This document shows positions 53,636-62,508 of a stretch of 64,000 nucleotides of DNA, one piece after another (position 1 is the first letter of the stretch; every line of letters begins with the position of its first letter). The notes below the pieces were generated by a model. That model had not been told where the DNA came from. It saw nothing but the letters and a program-made list of their open reading frames with translations, and did no database searches. Origin of the DNA: CAZXCK01 sp964639225 (GTDB lineage Bacteria > Chloroflexota > Anaerolineae > Aggregatilineales > Phototrophicaceae); assembly GCA_964639225.1 (NCBI GenBank), contig CAZXCK010000009.1:1-64000 (forward strand). Reading direction: 5' to 3'. A program made the position numbers and the translations under genes.

Positions 53636-53682
53636 TATTTTCACAATGATATTGACAGGATTATATTTCAGCAGGCAAGTAA

Positions 53683-54687
53683 ATGACCGAACAAACCACG
53701 ACTAGTGCACGGTATTCTAATTTGCCTCGGTTCTCCCAGTTCTCTTTGAGAAATCTGTTGGGGGAACGCACCGTCATCCTGGCGCTGCTTATTCTGGTGA
53801 TCAGCGTCATCCTAAGTACCCTTACACCAGCTTTTCTGTCCAGTCGTAATCTTACTTTTGTTGTAACCGGAATGACTTATGATCTGCTGATGGCGCTTGG
53901 AATGACTGTCGTCTTGCTGCTTTGGGGCATCGATCTCTCCGTCGGTTCAGTCCTGGGGCTAACAGCAGTCATAACGACCATGCTGCTGCAAGATGGCGTC
54001 AGTATTCCCTTAGCTATAGCAGGGGGGCTGGCTGTTTCGGCATTGTGTGGCGCAATAAACGGCTATTTTGTCGCCTATCTCAAAATAGCCCCTTTCATCG
54101 TTACCCTGGGAATGATGTCTGTTGCGCGGGGCATCGCCACTGTGCTGACCTCTGGTTACTTCGTCTCCGGTTTACCCGAAGGTTACCGGAACCTGGGCCA
54201 GGGTACGTTGCTCGGTGTTCCCTATATGGTGTATTTCGCTTTATTGCTCGTTGTTTTGTTGCATTATCTCTTTCATAACTGGCGAGTCCTGAAGGAAGCG
54301 TTCTACATTGGTACCAATCCCGAAGCCGCACGTTTGTCGGGTATTCGGGTTGCTGCGATCACGATGTCTGGTTTCATATTTTGCAGTCTGATGGCTGGCA
54401 TTGCCGCAGTCTTCATGACATCGCGTCTCTCGATGGGTTTCTTCCAGTTTGGTCTGGGCGCAGAACTCAAGGCCATCGCTGCCGCCGTCATTGGTGGAGC
54501 CAGCCTGACTGGTGGCACTGGCAGTATTCTGGGCACGACGTTGGCCGTGTTACTGCTCGCAATCATCAATAACGGTTTTGTCCTGCTTCAGGGGTCGCCC
54601 AACTGGCAGAACGTCATCATGGGGGCCATTCTCGTGGTCGCCATCATGATCGATGCCTATCGTCGCCGCAAAGAAGCACGAGAGTAA
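53683..54687 (+). CDS. RbsC-like sugar ABC transporter permease
   Basis: 334 residues, with about nine membrane helices. Family signatures include MALGMTVVLLLWGIDLSVGS (the GIDLSVG block), GAINGYFVAYLKIAPFIVTL with TLGMMSVARG, the YIGTNPEAARLSGI region contacting the ATPase, and AIAAAVIGGASLTGGTGS. It forms half of the membrane channel together with the second permease encoded at 56208-57221. It lies 15 bp upstream of the ATPase gene. Confidence 0.94.
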   Translation: MTEQTTTSARYSNLPRFSQFSLRNLLGERTVILALLILVISVILSTLTPAFLSSRNLTFVVTGMTYDLLMALGMTVVLLLWGIDLSVGSVLGLTAVITTMLLQDGVSIPLAIAGGLAVSALCGAINGYFVAYLKIAPFIVTLGMMSVARGIATVLTSGYFVSGLPEGYRNLGQGTLLGVPYMVYFALLLVVLLHYLFHNWRVLKEAFYIGTNPEAARLSGIRVAAITMSGFIFCSLMAGIAAVFMTSRLSMGFFQFGLGAELKAIAAAVIGGASLTGGTGSILGTTLAVLLLAIINNGFVLLQGSPNWQNVIMGAILVVAIMIDAYRRRKEARE

Positions 54688-54701
54688 TTGAGTACGAAAT
54701 C

Positions 54702-56186
54702 ATGACGCCGATACTCGAAGTCAAAAACGTAAACAAATCCTTTGGCGCCCATCACGTACTCAGGGACGTGTCGTTCAGCGTCGAAGCCGGCAAAGTCCAT
54801 GCGCTGGTCGGTGAAAATGGCGCTGGCAAATCAACACTGATGAACGTCATCGGGGGTATTCACCAGCCAGACTCTGGCGAGATCATCCTCGATGGTACAA
54901 CAATGTCGATCAACGATCCCTGGCAGGCGCGGCAGCTCGGCATCAGCGTGGTGTTTCAGGAACTTAGCCTGACGCCTAATATGACGGTTGCCGAGAATAT
55001 TTTCGTGCGACGCGAGTCGACACGCAGATTTGGGTTCGTTAACTGGAAACGCCTCAACCAGGAGGCCCAGACGATACTCGATCATATTGGCATCAACATC
55101 TCTCCAACGGAACTGGTGGGCAATTACAGTGTTGGGATGCAGCAGATTATTGAAATCGCTAAGGCAATCTCGTTCGATGCCAAAGTGATTATTATGGATG
55201 AACCAACATCCGCGCTTTCGGCAACAGAAGTTGATCGCCTCTACGCGATAATCGGCGAACTTAAGCAGCGCGGCGTAGCTATCGTTTTTATCTCCCACAA
55301 ACTCGGTGAGGTTTTTCGGATCGCGGATGAAATCTCGGTTCTGCGCGATGGGCGACTGGTTGGACATGTTGAACCTGAGAGCAGTGACCAGGCACAAATC
55401 ATCCACTTGATGGTTGGTCGGAGTATCTCTGAACTGTATCCTGAAAAAGGTGTTGATGGGGGAGAGGTCATCCTTGAAGTCAAAGGACTTAACAGTCCTC
55501 CCCAGTTCCAGGATGTATCATTTGCGCTTCGGCGTGGCGAAATCCTTGGCTTCGCTGGTCTGGTAGGCGCGGGTCGCACAGAGGTCGCGCGGGCGATATT
55601 CGGGGCAGATCGCTTGCACAGCGGCGAAATCTATCTCGATGGCCAGTCTTTACAGGTCAATTCACCCCGAGAAGCTATCGAGAAGGGAATCGTGTATCTG
55701 ACCGAGGATCGCAAGATCATGGGTCTTTTCTTAACCATGATGATGCGGGAGAACATTGTGGCCGCCTCGCTCGGTCAGTTTGCGAATGCCGCTGGCATTC
55801 TTCGCCATAAAGCAATTGCAGAAAAATCAAAAAGCTTTGTGGAATTGGTTGATATTCGCCCTAAAGATGACCGCATCAATGTCATTAACTTAAGTGGTGG
55901 CAATCAGCAGAAAGCACTGCTGGCGAAGTGTTTGAGCGCGAATCCGAAGGTGTTGATTGCGGACGAACCCACACGCGGTGTTGACATCGGCGCCAAAGCA
56001 AAGATTCACCAGGACCTTCGTGAACTGGCTAATCAGGGTGTTGGCGTCATTGTTATCTCGTCTGAACTGCCAGAAGTACTGGGATTGAGTGATCGGGTTG
56101 CCGTATTCCGTGAAGGGCGCATCGTGTCAATACTATCAGGTAATGACATATCTCAGGTCAATATTCTGCGCGATGCCATCCGGTAA
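54702..56186 (+). CDS. RbsA/MglA-like sugar ABC transporter ATPase
   Basis: 494 residues with two fused ABC domains. The first has Walker A GENGAGKST near residue 39, Q-loop VVFQELSLTPNMTVAENIF, signature YSVGMQQIIEIAKA and Walker B VIIMDEPTSALS. The second starts with the degenerate GLVGAGRTEVARAIFG normal for this family, then TEDRKIMGLF, signature NLSGGNQQKALLAKCL and VLIADEPTRGVDIGAK. It powers import of the sugar bound by the 52518 gene product. It sits between the two permease genes (15 and 21 bp spacers). Confidence 0.95.
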   Translation: MTPILEVKNVNKSFGAHHVLRDVSFSVEAGKVHALVGENGAGKSTLMNVIGGIHQPDSGEIILDGTTMSINDPWQARQLGISVVFQELSLTPNMTVAENIFVRRESTRRFGFVNWKRLNQEAQTILDHIGINISPTELVGNYSVGMQQIIEIAKAISFDAKVIIMDEPTSALSATEVDRLYAIIGELKQRGVAIVFISHKLGEVFRIADEISVLRDGRLVGHVEPESSDQAQIIHLMVGRSISELYPEKGVDGGEVILEVKGLNSPPQFQDVSFALRRGEILGFAGLVGAGRTEVARAIFGADRLHSGEIYLDGQSLQVNSPREAIEKGIVYLTEDRKIMGLFLTMMMRENIVAASLGQFANAAGILRHKAIAEKSKSFVELVDIRPKDDRINVINLSGGNQQKALLAKCLSANPKVLIADEPTRGVDIGAKAKIHQDLRELANQGVGVIVISSELPEVLGLSDRVAVFREGRIVSILSGNDISQVNILRDAIR

Positions 56187-56207
56187 GCGCCTGCAAGGAG
56201 TCCTGAC

Positions 56208-57221
56208 ATGACAGTTAATACACAATCTGTAGGCGGCGACAAATCCTCACGTAGAAATCCGCTTAAAAGTGTTTCACTGGAAAACCTGCAGATAGGTGGC
56301 CTCACGTTGGTCATCGTCATTTTCTCAATCATCATGCAGCTCAACTTCCCGATATTCCTCACCGGACAGAATATCAATGTCATGATGATTAACTTCCTGC
56401 CCGAAGCGATCATCGCGCTGGGGATGACCATCGTCATTATCACCGGTGGCATTGATCTTTCAGTCGCTGGAATTTACCCCTTTGCCGCAATCATTGTGGG
56501 CAAGATTTTGTTAGTCGGAGTTCCTATACCGATCGCTATTGTGCTCACACTGATGCTTGTCGCTGCCCTTGGGGCCACGAATGCTTTCATGAGCAACACA
56601 TTCCGCGTCCACCCGTTTATCGCGACTCTGGCGATGCTGCTGATACTGCGCGGGGTAAACATCGTCATAACGGGTGGGGCACCAATCTCTGGTTTCCCCG
56701 AAGCATTCAGAACAATCGGCCAAGGGCGATTTGAGCTTGGGGGATTCATTTCGCTCCGCTATTCCATCCTCATCTGGCTGGCGCTCGCTCTTCTGATAGG
56801 GTATTCGCTCAAAAACCATCGTTATTGGCGATTGTCGTACTTCATCGGCGGCAATCGGCGCTCCGCGAGAATGTCTGGCGTAAAAGTTGAACGTTATCTC
56901 TACTTTGTTTATATGCTCAGTGCAACCTTAGCCGGTATTGCGGGCATTATCGTCGCATCTCAGTTTAACGCAGCGAGCAACAGCTATGGCCAGAATCTTG
57001 AGCTGCGCGTCATCACCGCAGTGGTGATTGGTGGAGCGAATCTGAACGGTGGTATGGGATCAGTGCTGGGGTCTATGCTTGGTGTCCTTTTCATCGCATT
57101 GATTTATAACGCTTTTGCCATGTCTGGTATCTCGACGTACTGGCAGGATGTCGTCGTAGGTGCAATGTTGCTCGCCTCGATTTTCCTGAATGAGATTCTC
57201 AAGCGCTGGCGTTCAAACTAA
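56208..57221 (+). CDS. Second RbsC-like sugar ABC transporter permease
   Basis: 337 residues with about nine membrane helices. It shows ALGMTIVIITGGIDLSVAGI, TNAFMSNTFRVHPFIATLAM, YFIGGNRRSARMSGVKVERY and ITAVVIGGANLNGGMGSVLG. It is homologous to the 53683 gene product but clearly divergent, so the channel is probably a heterodimer, as in AI-2 and some pentose importers. It is followed 24 bp later by a dehydrogenase gene, making the transporter and catabolic genes one operon. Confidence 0.94.
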   Translation: MTVNTQSVGGDKSSRRNPLKSVSLENLQIGGLTLVIVIFSIIMQLNFPIFLTGQNINVMMINFLPEAIIALGMTIVIITGGIDLSVAGIYPFAAIIVGKILLVGVPIPIAIVLTLMLVAALGATNAFMSNTFRVHPFIATLAMLLILRGVNIVITGGAPISGFPEAFRTIGQGRFELGGFISLRYSILIWLALALLIGYSLKNHRYWRLSYFIGGNRRSARMSGVKVERYLYFVYMLSATLAGIAGIIVASQFNAASNSYGQNLELRVITAVVIGGANLNGGMGSVLGSMLGVLFIALIYNAFAMSGISTYWQDVVVGAMLLASIFLNEILKRWRSN

Positions 57222-57245
57222 CGAAACAACAGGGAGGTGTTTGCC

Positions 57246-58268
57246 ATGAAACAGGCCGTTATGACAGAACCAGGCCGTATTCAGTTCAAGGATGTAGATA
57301 AACCGTCGATTTCAGATGACGAAGTCCTCATGCAGACAAAGCGTATTGGAGTCTGCGGGTCGGATATTCACGTTTATCACGGTATGCATCCCTACACCGG
57401 CTATCCCATTGTACAGGGGCACGAAATTGGCGGGGTTGTGGCCGCTGTGGGGAAGAACGTGACCGGGCTGAATGTGGGTGACAGAATCACATTTATGCCG
57501 CAGGTCGTATGTGGTGAATGTTACCCCTGCCGGCACGGTATGTATCACATCTGCGAGTCGCTCAAAGTAATGGGCTTCCAGACCAATGGCGCCGCTCAGG
57601 AATATTTTGTTCTGCCTGCATGGAACGTCATCAGGCTGCCGGATACGATGTCGCTGGATCAGGCAGCAATGATCGAGCCAATCGCTGTAACCGTTCATGC
57701 ACTCGCCAGAGGTGGCGGGGCGGAAAACAAACGTGTGCTGATATTGGGTGCGGGTGCTATCGGTAATCTGACTGCGCAGGTAGCCAAAGCCAGTGGTGCC
57801 AGCGCGGTGATGATTACCGACATCAGCCCCTATAAGCTGGAGAAGGCGCGCGAGTGTGGCATTGAGTTTGCCGTGAATACCGCCCAGGAGGATTTGGAGC
57901 AGGCGATAGCTCAACATTTCGGCCCGGATAAAGCAGACCTTATCCTCGAATGTGTCGGCGTGGAGCCGACGATCACCGAAGCTGTCAATGTCGCACGCAA
58001 AGGCTCCACAATCGTCATCGTTGGTGTCTTTGGCAAAAAGCCGCAGGTTGACTTAGGGCTGGTGCAGGATCGTGAACTCAGTCTGGTTGGGACTTTGATG
58101 TACCAGAAAGAGGACTACGAGCGCGCCATCGAACTGGTGGCCAGTGGCAAGATGCACCTGGATGAGATGATTACACAGCGCTTTGCTTTTGATGACTATC
58201 TCAAAGCCTATGAAGCCATCGAAGCATCCAACGGCAATTATCTCAAAGTGATGATTGAACTGGACTGA
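57246..58268 (+). CDS. Zinc-dependent medium-chain (sorbitol/threonine dehydrogenase-like) dehydrogenase
   Basis: 340 residues from the ATG nine bases after GGGAGG; an in-frame GTG at 57237 lies inside that site. Catalytic zinc ligands are in RIGVCGSDIHVYHG and GHEIGG. The structural zinc site has four Cys in CGECYPCRHGMYHIC. The Rossmann motif is LILGAGAIGNLTAQVAKASG with MITDISPYKLEKA. This profile fits polyol/sugar or L-threonine dehydrogenases using NAD(H). In this operon it likely oxidises the imported polyol or a derived sugar. The exact substrate is open. Confidence 0.92.
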   Translation: MKQAVMTEPGRIQFKDVDKPSISDDEVLMQTKRIGVCGSDIHVYHGMHPYTGYPIVQGHEIGGVVAAVGKNVTGLNVGDRITFMPQVVCGECYPCRHGMYHICESLKVMGFQTNGAAQEYFVLPAWNVIRLPDTMSLDQAAMIEPIAVTVHALARGGGAENKRVLILGAGAIGNLTAQVAKASGASAVMITDISPYKLEKARECGIEFAVNTAQEDLEQAIAQHFGPDKADLILECVGVEPTITEAVNVARKGSTIVIVGVFGKKPQVDLGLVQDRELSLVGTLMYQKEDYERAIELVASGKMHLDEMITQRFAFDDYLKAYEAIEASNGNYLKVMIELD

Positions 58269-58312
58269 GAACCCCTAAGCCTGAGCCTATCTGAATGCCA
58301 CACGGAGAACTG

Positions 58313-59476
58313 ATGAGACCCTTCAACTATTATCAGCCTACAGAGATCATTTTTGGTTCGGGGCGCATCCAGGAGATTGGTACAGTCGTTGCTCGCTATG
58401 GGCAGCGCTGCCTGCTCGTTACATCTCCCACTGACGCGCTGAATCCATTATATGAACGCATTCGTGGTTATCTGGAAGAAGCTGGAGTTCAGGTTGAACA
58501 CTTCAATGGCGTTATTCCCAACCCCACAACAGACTGTGTAACAGAAGGTGCCGATCTGGCGAAAGCCTTTGGCGCTGATGTCGTTCTGGGAGTTGGGGGC
58601 GGCTCCAGCATGGATACTGCCAAAGCCATCGCCGTTGAAGCGACCCATCCAGGTACAGCCTGGGACTATCTCTTCTTCAAGACTCCGCCCACCGCAAAAA
58701 CACTGCCGGTGATTGCGGTCTCCACCACGTCTGGAACCGGATCACAGGTGACTCAGGTCGCCGTGATTACCGAAACGGCCAGCAGGACGAAATCCGCAAT
58801 CTACAATTCAATCGTTTATCCCAAAGTCTGCATTGTCGATCCCGATCTGATGCAAAGTCTCCCGGCCTACATCACCGCCTGCACGGGTTTCGATGCCTTT
58901 ACCCATGCTTTTGAGAGCTATTTGCATGTTAACGGGACACCCTATACAGATGTGCTCGCTCTAGAGGCCATCCGGTTGGTGGCAGCGTATCTGCCGCTCG
59001 CGGTATCTGATGGCTCGAATCAGGAAGCGCGTCAGGCCATGGCCTGGGCGGATACCCTGGCTGGTCTATGCATCGCCAATGCTGGTGTCACACTACCACA
59101 CGGCATCGGGATGACCATCAGCGGGCAGTGTCCGCATGTGGCGCATGGCGAATCGCTCGCGGTTGTCTATCCGGAATTTACCCGCTTTACTTATGCCTCA
59201 GCCATACCCAAATTCGCGCAAGTGGGCCGCATTTTCAACGCTGACCTTGAAGCGCTTCCCGACGCGGAAGCGGCGGAAAGATCGTGCGAAGAGATCGACA
59301 GGTTCCTCAAGCAGATTGGCCTCTGGCTTAGTCTCAAGGGTCTGGGGATAACACAGGATGATGTTGTGGCTATCGCAGACAACAGCCGCGTCCTGCCAGA
59401 CTACAAGAACAACCCGCGCATCGCGAGTCGGGATGAAATCTACACGTTGCTAATGGGTGGTTTTGAGCGCACATAG
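58313..59476 (+). CDS. Iron-containing alcohol dehydrogenase
   Basis: 387 residues from the ATG six bases after CGGAGA; an ATG at 58295 has no site. Group III ADH signatures are FNYYQPTEIIFGSGRIQEIG, VLGVGGGSSMDTAKAIAVEA, ISTTSGTGSQVTQVAVIT-like (here VSTTSGTGSQVTQVAVIT) and the iron-binding Asp/His set including AFTHAFESYLH, LPHGIGMTISGQCPHVAHGE. Enzymes of this type reduce or oxidise aldehydes and alcohols, often lactaldehyde/1,2-propanediol or glycerol-like compounds. Being last in the LacI-regulated operon, it may handle an aldehyde product of sugar cleavage. Confidence 0.93.
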   Translation: MRPFNYYQPTEIIFGSGRIQEIGTVVARYGQRCLLVTSPTDALNPLYERIRGYLEEAGVQVEHFNGVIPNPTTDCVTEGADLAKAFGADVVLGVGGGSSMDTAKAIAVEATHPGTAWDYLFFKTPPTAKTLPVIAVSTTSGTGSQVTQVAVITETASRTKSAIYNSIVYPKVCIVDPDLMQSLPAYITACTGFDAFTHAFESYLHVNGTPYTDVLALEAIRLVAAYLPLAVSDGSNQEARQAMAWADTLAGLCIANAGVTLPHGIGMTISGQCPHVAHGESLAVVYPEFTRFTYASAIPKFAQVGRIFNADLEALPDAEAAERSCEEIDRFLKQIGLWLSLKGLGITQDDVVAIADNSRVLPDYKNNPRIASRDEIYTLLMGGFERT

Positions 59477-59514
59477 CAGGCTCTTGCAGAATCACACCAT
59501 TGTCCCTTGTTTAC

Positions 59515-59556
59515 CACCGCGATGCAGCGACGACAAACGGTCGCTGCATCGCGGTG
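59515..59556. terminator. Bidirectional terminator hairpin
   Basis: A perfect 17-bp inverted repeat (59515-59531 / 59540-59556, 8-nt loop) between the convergent iron-ADH and M20 peptidase genes. T-runs are weak on both sides, but the stem is very stable. Confidence 0.75.
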
Positions 59557-59578
59557 TCTGTTACGCCGCGCTCTGTAG

Positions 59579-60745
59579 TTATAGCGTCAGCCCTGCCAGC
59601 CGATAGTATCCTGCTGCCGCGCCATATAGCTGGTCCAGTTCCAGGTATTCATCGGCGATATGAGCCTGTTCCTCGTGGCCGGGGCCATAACCCAGCGTGG
59701 GAATGCCGGCGCGTCCCAGAGAGTAGCTGCCGTTAGTGCAAAAACTGTAATGCCCCAGCTCAACATCGACCAGTGCGGACTGCGCGGCGCGTACCCACGG
59801 GCTGTCTTGCTCCATGCGCCAGGCCGGGGCGAATGTGTCCTGTTCCAGTGTCAGTCCGGTGTAGCAGGTGAATGTACCGGGAACAATCTCTACCTGAGCC
59901 GCGAAGTCTGGAATCTGGGTCGTTAATGTGTCGATCACCGCTAGAATAGGTTGCAGCACGTCCTCAACGGTCTCGCCCACCAGCAGACGCCGGTCATAGC
60001 GTGTGTCGCAGCGCCAGGGGATAACCGAGACATTAGGGTAGGGCGTGGAGATAGCGCTGGTCGGCTCCAGGATGCCTGATCCCAGTAACTCGTCGCGCGG
60101 GGGTTCAAGTGCGTCCAGCGCGTTAATCAGGCGCGCCATGTGTCGCAGCGCGTTGATACCCAGTTGTGGGCTGCTGGCATGGGCCGACTTTCCCCGCGTT
60201 GTGATACTGATCTCGGCACGACCTCTCTGAGCAATGTTAAGTTTCAGGCCGGTCGCCTCACAGATAATGACCAGGTCCGGGCGATAGTGCTCGACAGCAC
60301 GCCCCATTGCCAGCCCTTCGATGTGCTCCTCACCGACTGTTGCCGCTACCAGAGCCGTCCCGCGCAGGGCCCCATCCTCATGGGCCGCTGCCAGCCCCAC
60401 CAGAGCCGCCGCCAGCGCGCCTTTCATGTCGCTCGTGCCGCGCCCATAAATGCGATTTCCTCTGACGGCACCGCCAAATGGGTCATATGTCCAGGTCTTC
60501 CGGTCGCCTTCGGGCACGGTGTCCACATGGGCGTCGTACATCACCGTCGGTCCGTCACCGCCGTGCAATTCACCGATGATATTGCCACAGTCGTCAATGC
60601 GAATGTTCTGGTAACCCAACTCGGTCATGCAGGTCTGCGTCGCCTGGATGACGTTGGCTTCATCTCCAGCATAACTGGGTATACGAACCAGCGATTGGCA
60701 TACTTCGAGTAGATGGTTCTGACGTGCTTCATTTATCGGATTCAT
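59579..60745 (-). CDS. M20-family (ArgE/DapE-type) metallopeptidase
   Basis: 388 residues, cytoplasmic. Metal ligands of the family are visible: His in MYDAHVDTVPEGD, the bridging Asp in YGRGTSDMKGALAA, the Glu pair in VGEEHIEGL and a late His in GYGPGHEEQAHIADEYLEL. The dimerisation domain sits between about 180 and 290 (GRAEISITTRGKSAHASSPQ). M20 enzymes hydrolyse N-acyl amino acids, dipeptides or carbamoyl groups; YgeY/selenium-related hydrolases also fall here, but the substrate is not assignable. It is divergent from the next ABC sugar operon. Confidence 0.92.
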   Translation of the reverse strand: MNPINEARQNHLLEVCQSLVRIPSYAGDEANVIQATQTCMTELGYQNIRIDDCGNIIGELHGGDGPTVMYDAHVDTVPEGDRKTWTYDPFGGAVRGNRIYGRGTSDMKGALAAALVGLAAAHEDGALRGTALVAATVGEEHIEGLAMGRAVEHYRPDLVIICEATGLKLNIAQRGRAEISITTRGKSAHASSPQLGINALRHMARLINALDALEPPRDELLGSGILEPTSAISTPYPNVSVIPWRCDTRYDRRLLVGETVEDVLQPILAVIDTLTTQIPDFAAQVEIVPGTFTCYTGLTLEQDTFAPAWRMEQDSPWVRAAQSALVDVELGHYSFCTNGSYSLGRAGIPTLGYGPGHEEQAHIADEYLELDQLYGAAAGYYRLAGLTL

Positions 60746-61164
60746 GGTCTGGCCTCTGTCTGTTCGCTGTTTTGCCTGCGCTACCTAAGAGAAATTATTG
60801 CATTTTGCCAAAATGGTGTACAGTATAGGTGTACACCACAATCATTATACGCTCAGGTGTATGTGCTTGCTGGTGTTTATCAGAATAGTGTGGGTGCAAA
60901 CTGGTTGTTGTGTATTTTACAACCTTTTAAGACAAACAAAATGGTGTCTCTAGCCCGGTTATACAACCTGATACCTCGTAAGCCTTTCAGTGGGTTGAAT
61001 GTCGAACGCATATCAGTCGATGTTTTCGCTTGTGTGACCATGCTTACTTTCGCCACACCAGATGTCGATCCCACAACTGATTCGGTTCACACTCTGCGCA
61101 TGCACTCTGTGCGCCGCGCAGTTTGTTTAGTTAGTCCTATATAAGAGTTGAAGGGAATGTTCAC
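60746..61164. other. 419-bp divergent spacer with an operator-like palindrome
   Basis: Spacer between the M20 peptidase (minus) and the second sugar ABC operon (plus). TGGTGTAC (60814-60821) and its reverse complement GTACACCA (60831-60838) form an inverted repeat with a 9-bp centre, overlapping a TGTACA-type dyad; it looks like a regulator-binding site. TATATAAG at about 61138-61145 is a possible -10 for the plus-strand operon. No gene was found inside. Confidence 0.5.
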
Positions 61165-62415
61165 ATGAAGAAACACTTTTACTTATTCCTCGTTCTGCTG
61201 CTGGCTCTGGGTGTGATGATTGCACCTGTCGCCGCCCAGGGAGATGAGATCGTCATCTGGACGAGCTACGACCTGACAGATACCGAAAATCCCAACTCTG
61301 TCCGGCTGGCGGCGAAGATCGCCGAGTTTGAAGAGGTTACTGGCATCACCGTTGTACATGAGCAGGTTGCCTGGGATCAGTTGTCGATTGCCCTGTCCAT
61401 CGCTGTGCAGGCGGGGGGCGACGTACCGGACCTGGTAGAGGCTGGTAGCCAGCACATTCCGGCGCTGCTGGACGCTGGCGCTGTGATGCCGCTCAACGAT
61501 CTTCTGGGTGATGAAGAGTGGGTGGCGGACCTGGGCGATGGCGATACCCTGGCCTGTGTCATCGACGATGAGCGTTATTGCGTGGCGCACAACGTGCGCG
61601 GTGGCATGACCTATTACCGTGTCGATGCTTTCGGCGAAGATGGCTTCCCGACGACCGTCGAGGGCTGGCGTGAAGTCGCTCCAGAAGTCTCCGATGGCGA
61701 AAACTACTTCAGCACGCAGTTTGCCGGTCGTAGCTATGGCGCTATCGAAATCATGTGGTGGCCCATGATCTACTCCAACGGTGGCTCACTGTTTGACGAA
61801 GAAGGCCGTCCCGCCTGGGCGACGGAAGAAGTCGCCGAGGTTGTGGAGTTTGGGCGTGAGCTGTTCAACAATGGCTGGTTCCCAATGCTCAACGTCACGG
61901 GTGACTTCGCCGACGCCGAAGCCCCCTGGATCGATGGCAACGCGGCCTCTTTCCGGGGCGGTAGCTGGTCAGCCATCTTTGTGCCCGGCCTTCAGGATCA
62001 GGTCGATTCTGGTGAAGTTGCGATGACCGGTGGCGTGGATTTTGGCGGCGGTTCCTACGTGTTTATGGTGAGCGAGGGGTTTGTTGTACCTGAGGGAGCC
62101 GAAAGCCCAGAAGCTGCGGCCAGTTTCCTCAGCATGTTCTTTGAGCCATCGTTTGTTGCCGGTTGGGCCGCTGGTCAGTTCGGCATCCCGACTTTGGGCG
62201 CGGCCTACGAGGTTTCCGAATTCGACAGCACCTTCTACCAGTCTGTAGACGAAATCCTGGGTGCGCAGGGCCTGTATATGCAGCAAAGCCCGTTCTATGT
62301 CGAAAGCCTGGATGCTCTCGCCATCGCTTTCCAGGAAATGCTGCTTGATCCCAGCATTGATGCCCTGCAGCGCCTGCAGGATGTCGCTGAAGAGGTCGAG
62401 AATCGTTACTGGTAG
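61165..62415 (+). CDS. Family-1 extracellular sugar-binding protein of an ABC transporter
   Basis: 416 residues. A signal peptide (KKHFYLFLVLLLALGVMIAP, cleavage near VAAQG) is present, with no lipobox. The mature protein fits the SBP_bac_1 (MalE/UgpB) fold: DEIVIWTSYDLTDTENPNSV, KIAEFEEVTGITVVHEQVAW, QAGGDVPDLVEAGSQHIPAL, NVRGGMTYYRVDAFGEDGFP and EIMWWPMIYSNGGSLFDEEG. The ligand is probably an oligosaccharide or sugar derivative. A stem-loop and two MalF/MalG-type permease genes follow. No ATPase gene is present before the window ends; such systems often share a common MsmX-like ATPase. Confidence 0.93.
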   Translation: MKKHFYLFLVLLLALGVMIAPVAAQGDEIVIWTSYDLTDTENPNSVRLAAKIAEFEEVTGITVVHEQVAWDQLSIALSIAVQAGGDVPDLVEAGSQHIPALLDAGAVMPLNDLLGDEEWVADLGDGDTLACVIDDERYCVAHNVRGGMTYYRVDAFGEDGFPTTVEGWREVAPEVSDGENYFSTQFAGRSYGAIEIMWWPMIYSNGGSLFDEEGRPAWATEEVAEVVEFGRELFNNGWFPMLNVTGDFADAEAPWIDGNAASFRGGSWSAIFVPGLQDQVDSGEVAMTGGVDFGGGSYVFMVSEGFVVPEGAESPEAAASFLSMFFEPSFVAGWAAGQFGIPTLGAAYEVSEFDSTFYQSVDEILGAQGLYMQQSPFYVESLDALAIAFQEMLLDPSIDALQRLQDVAEEVENRYW

Positions 62416-62435
62416 TCCAGGTCAGCGTTAAACCC

Positions 62436-62471
62436 ATGAGGGGTGACCCATACATGAGGGTCGCCCCTCAT
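62436..62471 (+). repeat. Stem-loop between binding-protein and permease genes
   Basis: Inverted repeat ATGAGGGG-T-GACC / GGTC-G-CCCCTCAT (12 canonical pairs plus a G-T step, 10-nt loop), 21 bp past the stop, with no T-run. It is placed like the hairpins after the RbsB-like gene and probably stabilises the upstream mRNA. Confidence 0.6.
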
Positions 62472-62508
62472 ATGCCTGTCCGAGTCGATTCGTGAGGCAT
62501 GTATCACA

